This document shows, piece by piece, positions 5,801-8,780 of a stretch of DNA of 8,780 bases. The DNA is from Acidobacteriota bacterium (GTDB lineage Bacteria; Acidobacteriota; Polarisedimenticolia; QHYA01), in assembly GCA_003223995.1 (NCBI GenBank), contig QHYA01000161.1, positions 1-8,780 of the forward strand. The letters are read 5' to 3'. Position 1 is the stretch's first letter. Each line of letters begins with the position of its first letter. The notes beneath the pieces are model-generated. The model did no database searches. It saw only the letters and a list, made by a program, of their open reading frames with translations, and was not told the origin of the DNA. The position numbers were made by a program, and so were the translations under genes.

Positions 5801-8780
5801 CATACGAGCGCGGTGCGCAGGATCGGATGGCGCTCGATCGCCCGCCGCCAGGCCCGCTCGAACGATTCCGCGTCGAGCGGGCCGTGAAGCTTCCAGGTCA
5901 GGTGTTCGACGTAGACCCCCGACGCCGGCGCGGACAGCGCGTGATAGAGCATGCCCTCCTGCATGGGCGTGAGCGGGTAGACGTCCTCGAGGCCCGGATG
6001 CTCCCGTGCCAGGGCATCGAGGGCCGCCTGGTCGAGGCGCACCAGGGGAAAATCGGACGGGGTGAGCGCGGCGGCCTCGGGCCGTCCGCCCAGATCCAGA
6101 AGACCGCGCAGCGTCTGCTCGAAGCGCCGTGCCAGCGCCTCGATGGTGGCGTGGGCGTGCAGGCTCTTGCTGTACTTCCAGTTCATCCGCAGGCGGCCGG
6201 AGGCCACGTACCCGTCGATCTCGATGAGATGCGTTCGTCGAGCGCGCGGGCTGACCCTGGGCCCGGTCGATTCGGTCGCGAAGAGGAACGGCGAGGACGC
6301 CGGAACCATGGCGTCGAACTGACCGAGGTAGTTGAAGCTGATCTCGGCTCGCGGGAAGGACGCGAGCCTGCTGGCGATCTCCCGATCGCCCCTCATGTAT
6401 CGCAGCAGGCCGTACCCGATGCCACGTGCCGGCACCGTCCGGAGCTGCTCCTTGATCGCCTTCAGCGCCTCCTCCGGCCCGCGGGCGTCCTCGAGAGTGA
6501 GCCGGACCGGCTTGATGGTCGTGAACCAGCCGACGGTGCGCGACAGATCGACGTCCTCCAGGATCTCCTCGCGGCCGTGCCCTTCGAGATCGACGAGCAC
6601 GGAGCGCTCGCCGATCCATTCGGTCAGGGCCTGGGCCAGCGCGGTCAGCAGGACGTCGTTGATCTCGGAGCGGTACGTGGCCGGCAGGTCCTGCAGGAGG
6701 GCGCGGGTCTCCTTGTCCGTGAAAGCGCTCGTCACGATGCGCGCCGAGCCCTCCAGGTTCTCGGCGTTCGGGTCGTCGACGGGGATCCTCCCGACCCGCC
6801 TCCGGCCCTCGGCCAGCCAGAAATCGAGTTCGCGCTCCAGGGGGGCCCTACGCGCGTGTTCCGCCAGGCGCTCCGCCCAATGACGGTAGGAAGTCGTCTT
6901 GGCCGGCAGGGCGATCGCGTCGCCCCGCTCGAGCTGGCGGTAGGTCGTGTTCAAATCTTCGAGGAGAATACGCCACGACACTCCGTCGACCACCAGGTGG
7001 TGGATGACGATCAGGAGGCGCGCCCTCAGCCCCGTCCCGAGATCGAACAGCGCCGCCCGCAGGAGGGGGCCGTCGGCGAGGTCGAGGCTCCGCTGCAGCT
7101 CGGCGGTCCTGGCCTCCATCGCCGCGATGCGCCGCTCCGCCGGCAGAGCGGAAAGGTCGACGCGGCTGAACGGCACCGGCCCCCCGGGGTCGGCGTTGAA
7201 CTGCCGCCACTCCCCCTCCACCTTCCGATAGCGCATGCGCAGGGCGTCGTGGTGCCCCATGAGGAGGCCGACCGCCGCCTCGAGTTTCGCCGCGTCGATC
7301 GCCTGCCTGGCCTCCAGCAAGATCGCCTGGTTGAAATGATGCGCGTCGGCGAAGTCGTGTTCAAAGAACCAGCGCTGGATCGGCGTCAGCGACGCCTCGC
7401 CCACGACCGGCCCCTGCTCGGCCGGCGCCCTGAGGCTGGTCGAGGCGACCGCCGCCAGCTCGGAGACCGTCTGGTGCTGAAAGATCTGCTGGCTCGAGAG
7501 GCGCAGGCCGGCCTGGTTCGCGCGCGCCACGATCTGGATGCTGAGTATCGAATCGCCGCCGAGATCGAAAAAGTTGTCGCGCACCCCGACGCGCTCGCGG
7601 CCGAAGACCTGGGCCCAGACCCGCGCCAGAGTCTCTTCGGCCGGGGTGCCCGGAGGGGCGATCTCCCCTTCGAAATTGCGCCGGCCCGGGTCGGGCGCCG
7701 GCAGCGCCCGGCGATCGAGCTTTCCTGCGGCCGTGCGCGGCAGGCGATCCAGCAGCACGAAGGCCGAAGGGAGCATATGCTCCGGAACGTGCTCCTTCAG
7801 GTGGGCGCGCAGGTCGGACGAGGCCGGTGCCCGAACGACTCCCGGCCGACACGCGACATATCCCACCAGACGAACCTCCCCCGGATTGTCCTCGCGCGCC
7901 AGAACGACCGACTCGGCGATCTCCGGGTGCCGCTCGAGCGCCCGCTCGATCTCGCCCGGCTCGATCCGGTAGCCGCGCACTTTCACCTGGTCGTCGAGCC
8001 GTCCGAGGAACTCCAGGTTTCCGTCGGGTAGCCAGCGAACACGGTCTCCGGTCCTGTAGAGACGGTCGCCGGGCCGGGCGGAGAACGGGTCTGGAACGAA
8101 GGAGGCCGCGGTCCGACCGGGACGGCCCAGGTAGCCCCGCGCCACGCCCTCCCCGCCCAGGTGCAGCTCTCCGGGCACCCCGACCGGCACGGGATTCCCG
8201 TGACGATCCAGGACGTACGCGCGGACATTGGCGATCGGGCGGCCGATCGGCAGCAGACCGTTGGACCCCGAGGGGCGACCGTCCCGCGGCTCGTAGACGG
8301 TCGACGTGACGGTGGCTTCCGTCGGGCCATAGGCGTTGAACAGCGCCACGCGCCCGCCCGTCGCCTCGATCCAGCCCGCCAGACGCGAGGCGAGCGCCTT
8401 CTCGCTGCCGACGACCACGCAGCGGAGGCAGGCCGGTATCGCCCGTTCCTCCCCCGGCAGCTCGGCGACCCAGGCGTGCCAGTAGGAGGCCGGCAGGTTG
8501 AGGACCGTGATCGTCTCGTTCTCGAGGAAGCGGTGGAAATCGGGGACGGAGACGAACACCGGATCCGGCCGCAGGACGAGCGTCGCGCCTCGCAGCAGCG
8601 TCGGGAAAATCTCCTCCGCGGCGACGTCGAAGCTGAGCGCCGCAAACTGCAGGACGCGATCGTCGGGCCGCAGACCGTAGCGCCGGGCCATCTCGACGCT
8701 GTGGTTGACCAGGGAGCGGTGCGAAACGAGAACGCCCTTGGGCCTGCCGGTCGAGCCGGACGTGAACACGACGTACGCCA
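2734..8780 (-). CDS. Non-ribosomal peptide synthetase subunit (5' partial): A-PCP-E-C-A-PCP
   Basis: Cytoplasmic multimodular enzyme that activates amino acids as aminoacyl-AMP, loads them on carrier-domain phosphopantetheine arms and condenses them. The frame is open from the right edge (first full codon at 8778) to a TGA at 2734-2736, about 2014 residues; the true start lies outside the window. Residues here are numbered from the GTG at 8769, which is internal because motif A3 (TSGSTGRPKG) is already under way. Domains: A about 1-360 (N-terminal core missing), PCP 370-445 (Ser407), E 455-905, C 920-1370, A 1384-1885, PCP 1893-1970 (Ser1930), tail 1971-2011. All core motifs checked are intact, including the HHxxxDG motifs of E and C and the A10 lysines K350 and K1873. 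There is no thioesterase or terminal reductase, so the chain must pass to another protein. The next NRPS gene starts inside its 3' end, which implies co-translation. The family is certain; the peptide product is not identifiable. Confidence 0.96.
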   Translation of the reverse strand, partial: AYVVFTSGSTGRPKGVLVSHRSLVNHSVEMARRYGLRPDDRVLQFAALSFDVAAEEIFPTLLRGATLVLRPDPVFVSVPDFHRFLENETITVLNLPASYWHAWVAELPGEERAIPACLRCVVVGSEKALASRLAGWIEATGGRVALFNAYGPTEATVTSTVYEPRDGRPSGSNGLLPIGRPIANVRAYVLDRHGNPVPVGVPGELHLGGEGVARGYLGRPGRTAASFVPDPFSARPGDRLYRTGDRVRWLPDGNLEFLGRLDDQVKVRGYRIEPGEIERALERHPEIAESVVLAREDNPGEVRLVGYVACRPGVVRAPASSDLRAHLKEHVPEHMLPSAFVLLDRLPRTAAGKLDRRALPAPDPGRRNFEGEIAPPGTPAEETLARVWAQVFGRERVGVRDNFFDLGGDSILSIQIVARANQAGLRLSSQQIFQHQTVSELAAVASTSLRAPAEQGPVVGEASLTPIQRWFFEHDFADAHHFNQAILLEARQAIDAAKLEAAVGLLMGHHDALRMRYRKVEGEWRQFNADPGGPVPFSRVDLSALPAERRIAAMEARTAELQRSLDLADGPLLRAALFDLGTGLRARLLIVIHHLVVDGVSWRILLEDLNTTYRQLERGDAIALPAKTTSYRHWAERLAEHARRAPLERELDFWLAEGRRRVGRIPVDDPNAENLEGSARIVTSAFTDKETRALLQDLPATYRSEINDVLLTALAQALTEWIGERSVLVDLEGHGREEILEDVDLSRTVGWFTTIKPVRLTLEDARGPEEALKAIKEQLRTVPARGIGYGLLRYMRGDREIASRLASFPRAEISFNYLGQFDAMVPASSPFLFATESTGPRVSPRARRTHLIEIDGYVASGRLRMNWKYSKSLHAHATIEALARRFEQTLRGLLDLGGRPEAAALTPSDFPLVRLDQAALDALAREHPGLEDVYPLTPMQEGMLYHALSAPASGVYVEHLTWKLHGPLDAESFERAWRRAIERHPILRTALVWSGLEKPVQVVLRSVPACFESLDWSGLDPEEQENGLERFQTEDMRRGYDLSRPPLQRLALMRLGRDLHRFVWSHHHVLLDGWSLPVLLKEVATLYQAFSRGQDLRPDAPRPFRDYVAWLGRQDLAAAERYWKRALEGFGSPTPLLMGRPASGPAQPAEFRMERIRLSRAAAADLRDRARRHQLTLNTVLQGAWALLLARSSGESDVVFGGVVSGRPADLEGAEKMVGLMLNTLPVRARLGECEPVVSWLKKLQDEQVEMRQYEYTPLVMIQQWSRVARGAPLFESIFAFENYPVEEALSQRFGDLEISELRAAEWAHYPLTVFVPTGPELSIQVNYDARRFEAPAIRRMLLNLKTILERIAADPRQRLADLPMLSASERAWLRERNPAVPAPPGRCLHEVFEAQAKDRPDAIALVVDAERITYAELNRRANRLARLLRDRGVGSEARVGICLERSGEMIVAILAVLKAGGAYVPLDPAYPEDRLAFMLRDAGVMALIARPETVERLREPAGAVLPPDAEGGGEEGNLPPAALADGPAYVMYTSGSTGRPKGVVVTHANVASLFEVAAPLLQIDDRDVWTMFHSFAFDLSVWEMWGALLHGGRLVIVPYPVSRSPAEFLDLLHRERVTVLNQTPSGFRALIGAEQEGAGGLCLRLLNFGGEALNPEDLRPWLERHPERPRIFNLYGPTETTMFVTYRPIRPEDARGGPRSVIGRPIASRSVHVLDASLRPVPIGVPGEICIGGAGLARGYFGRPDLTAERFVPDPFASEPGARLYRSGDLARWLEDGDLEYLGRLDDQVKIRGFRIEPAEIESALQGHPGVGEAVVLARQEDREERRLVAYVVPRAGRDASAGELREFLKASLPDFMVPSAIVVLEALPLTLNGKVDRRALPPPESASSNPDAARVPPRTPIEEELARLWGDLLGAVVPGVEDNFFEAGGQSLLATLLISRVRAHLGAEVSLKDFLDEPTIRGLAEKIEAAYLRAAGPSELDGLMGSIDAGGGGESEARRAPPGAGTSRVENL
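2784..2788 (-). promoter_or_regulatory. Ribosome-binding site for the second NRPS gene
   Basis: Read on the minus strand this is GGAGG, six bases before the GTG at 2775-2777. It lies inside the first gene's last codons, so the second gene is probably translationally coupled to the first. It favours the 2777 start over the in-frame GTG at 2748-2750, which has only a weak GGGAC upstream. Part of the match may be chance, since the site lies in GC-rich Gly/Glu codons. Confidence 0.5.
2860..3093 (-). other. Peptidyl carrier domain PCP2
   Basis: Residues 1893-1970. Attachment Ser1930 (codon TCG at 2980-2982) sits in DNFFEAGGQSLLA. It starts with the usual linker PPRTPIEEELARLWGDLL. It is the last catalytic domain of the first protein and must hand the growing chain to the condensation domain at the start of the second protein. 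Confidence 0.94.
3115..4620 (-). other. Adenylation domain A2 (complete)
   Basis: Residues about 1384-1885. Cores: ITYAELNRRANRLA (from 1410), A2 LKAGGAYVPLDPAYP (1455-1469), A3 YTSGSTGRPKG (1530-1540), A4 with FDLSVWEMW (1575-1583), A5 NLYGPTETT (1671-1679), A6 GEICIGGAGLARGY (1725-1738), A7 YRSGD (1763-1767), A8 GRLDDQVKIRGFRIE (1781-1795), A10 NGKVDRRALP (1871-1880). By hand alignment to PheA the pocket is D1576, L1577, W1580, N1619, N1645, G1647, L1672, M1680, F1681, K1873. The backbone (FDxSVWEMWGALL, VTVLNQTPSxF, NFGGEAL) belongs to the broad subgroup that includes Thr-type domains, but the code DLWNNGLMFK matches none I know, so the substrate is left open. Asp at the first position implies a free alpha-amino group. 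Confidence 0.95.
4660..6012 (-). other. Condensation domain, D-C-L type
   Basis: Residues about 920-1370. It forms the peptide bond between the upstream D-configured donor on PCP1 and the acceptor on PCP2. The first core reads YPLTPMQEGMLYH (931-943), the form typical of C domains that follow an E domain (L-C-L domains instead have SFAQERLWF, as in the second gene). The active site is WSHHHVLLDGWS (1061-1072) with HHxxxDG at 1064-1070. Other blocks include the GRPADLEGAEKMVGLMLNTL region (1203-1222), characteristic of the C-terminal lobe. It appears complete and functional. Confidence 0.93.
6055..7407 (-). other. Epimerisation (E) domain
   Basis: Residues about 455-905. It converts the carrier-bound L-aminoacyl or peptidyl residue to an L/D mixture so that the downstream C domain can select the D form. 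Seen in order: TPIQRWFFE (462-470), the active-site HHLVVDGVSW (590-599, HHxxxDG intact), SRTVGWFTT (743-751), GIGYGLLRY (783-791), EISFNYLGQFD (809-819) and WKYSKSLH near 864-871. The VGWFT and FNYLG blocks separate E domains from ordinary C domains. Length is normal for the family and no key residue is lost. Confidence 0.94.
7435..7662 (-). other. Peptidyl carrier (thiolation) domain PCP1, pre-epimerisation type
   Basis: Residues 370-445. The phosphopantetheine attachment site is Ser407 (codon TCG at 7549-7551) in the motif FFDLGGDSI. The LGGDS version, with Asp before the Ser, is the form usually seen on carrier domains that precede an epimerisation domain, whereas the other two carriers in the window have AGGQS and AGGHS. 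This agrees with the E domain that follows directly. Confidence 0.93.
7690..8780 (-). other. Adenylation domain A1 (truncated by window edge)
   Basis: Residues 1-360 of the first protein; only the part from motif A3 onward is in the window. Visible cores are A3 FTSGSTGRPKG (2-12), the A4 region with FDVAAEEIF (47-55), A5 NAYGPTEAT (145-153), A6 GELHLGGEGVARGY (200-213), A7 YRTGD (238-242), A8 GRLDDQVKVRGYRIE (256-270) and A10 AAGKLDRRALP (347-357). By hand alignment to the PheA (GrsA) pocket the specificity positions read D48, V49, E52, N91, V119, G121, A146, V154, T155, K350. I cannot match this code to one amino acid. A Glu at the 239-equivalent position also occurs in some ornithine/lysine pockets such as DMENLGLINK, so a basic or polar side chain is possible (weak inference). 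The paired E domain would convert the loaded residue to D. Confidence 0.93.

Noticed and set aside
4852..8031. Plus-strand open frame of 1059 codons
   Set aside because: It lies wholly antisense to the intact E, C and A domains of the first NRPS. Its composition (Arg/Gln/Leu/Asp-rich, no recognisable motif) is what high-GC coding DNA gives in the complementary frame.
1..8780. Thioesterase, terminal reductase, MbtH-like protein, transporter or regulator genes
   Set aside because: Searched by eye for a GxSxG thioesterase-type context after the carriers and for small genes between the NRPS frames. None is present; the window is entirely NRPS core coding.
1..8780. CRISPR array, tRNA/rRNA, insertion sequence or terminator
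   Set aside because: No regularly spaced repeats, RNA-gene signatures, transposase motifs or hairpin-plus-T-run were seen. The only notable repeat is the 26-bp segment within homologous C domains.

Overview
The window is the interior of a large non-ribosomal peptide synthetase (NRPS) locus, and every identifiable gene lies on the minus strand. Base composition is very high in G+C with strong G/C preference at third codon positions, which explains the many long shadow reading frames on the opposite strand. This fits a high-GC, probably soil-type bacterium (Acidobacteriota, Myxococcota or a similar lineage). Nothing in the window fixes the taxon: there is no RNA gene and no housekeeping gene. 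No stretch over 300 bases lacks coding sequence.

Right part (8780 down to 2734): one NRPS subunit whose start lies beyond the right edge. Its visible order is A (cut, begins at core motif A3) - PCP - E - C (D-C-L type) - A - PCP - short Gly-rich tail - stop. It therefore holds one module that activates an amino acid and epimerises it to the D form, and a complete following module whose condensation domain is of the type that accepts a D-configured donor.

Left part (2777 down to 1): a second NRPS subunit that overlaps the end of the first by 44 bases and has a GGAGG ribosome-binding site six bases before its GTG start. It runs off the left edge. Its order is C - PCP - C, with no adenylation domain between the first C and the PCP. 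The first C domain is also broken: between its N- and C-terminal halves (about 2062-2081) roughly 130 nt of expected sequence are missing and the frame changes, so translation from the start stops at 2034. The remainder stays open in another frame down to base 1. Both defects fall in the same module.

Together the genes would form an assembly line ...A-T-E | C-A-T // C(broken)-T | C..., passing the chain from the first protein to the second. Whether the second protein is a decayed or remodelled synthetase, or a misassembled or mis-sequenced stretch of a repetitive NRPS locus, cannot be settled from the sequence alone. It is the most interesting question in the window.
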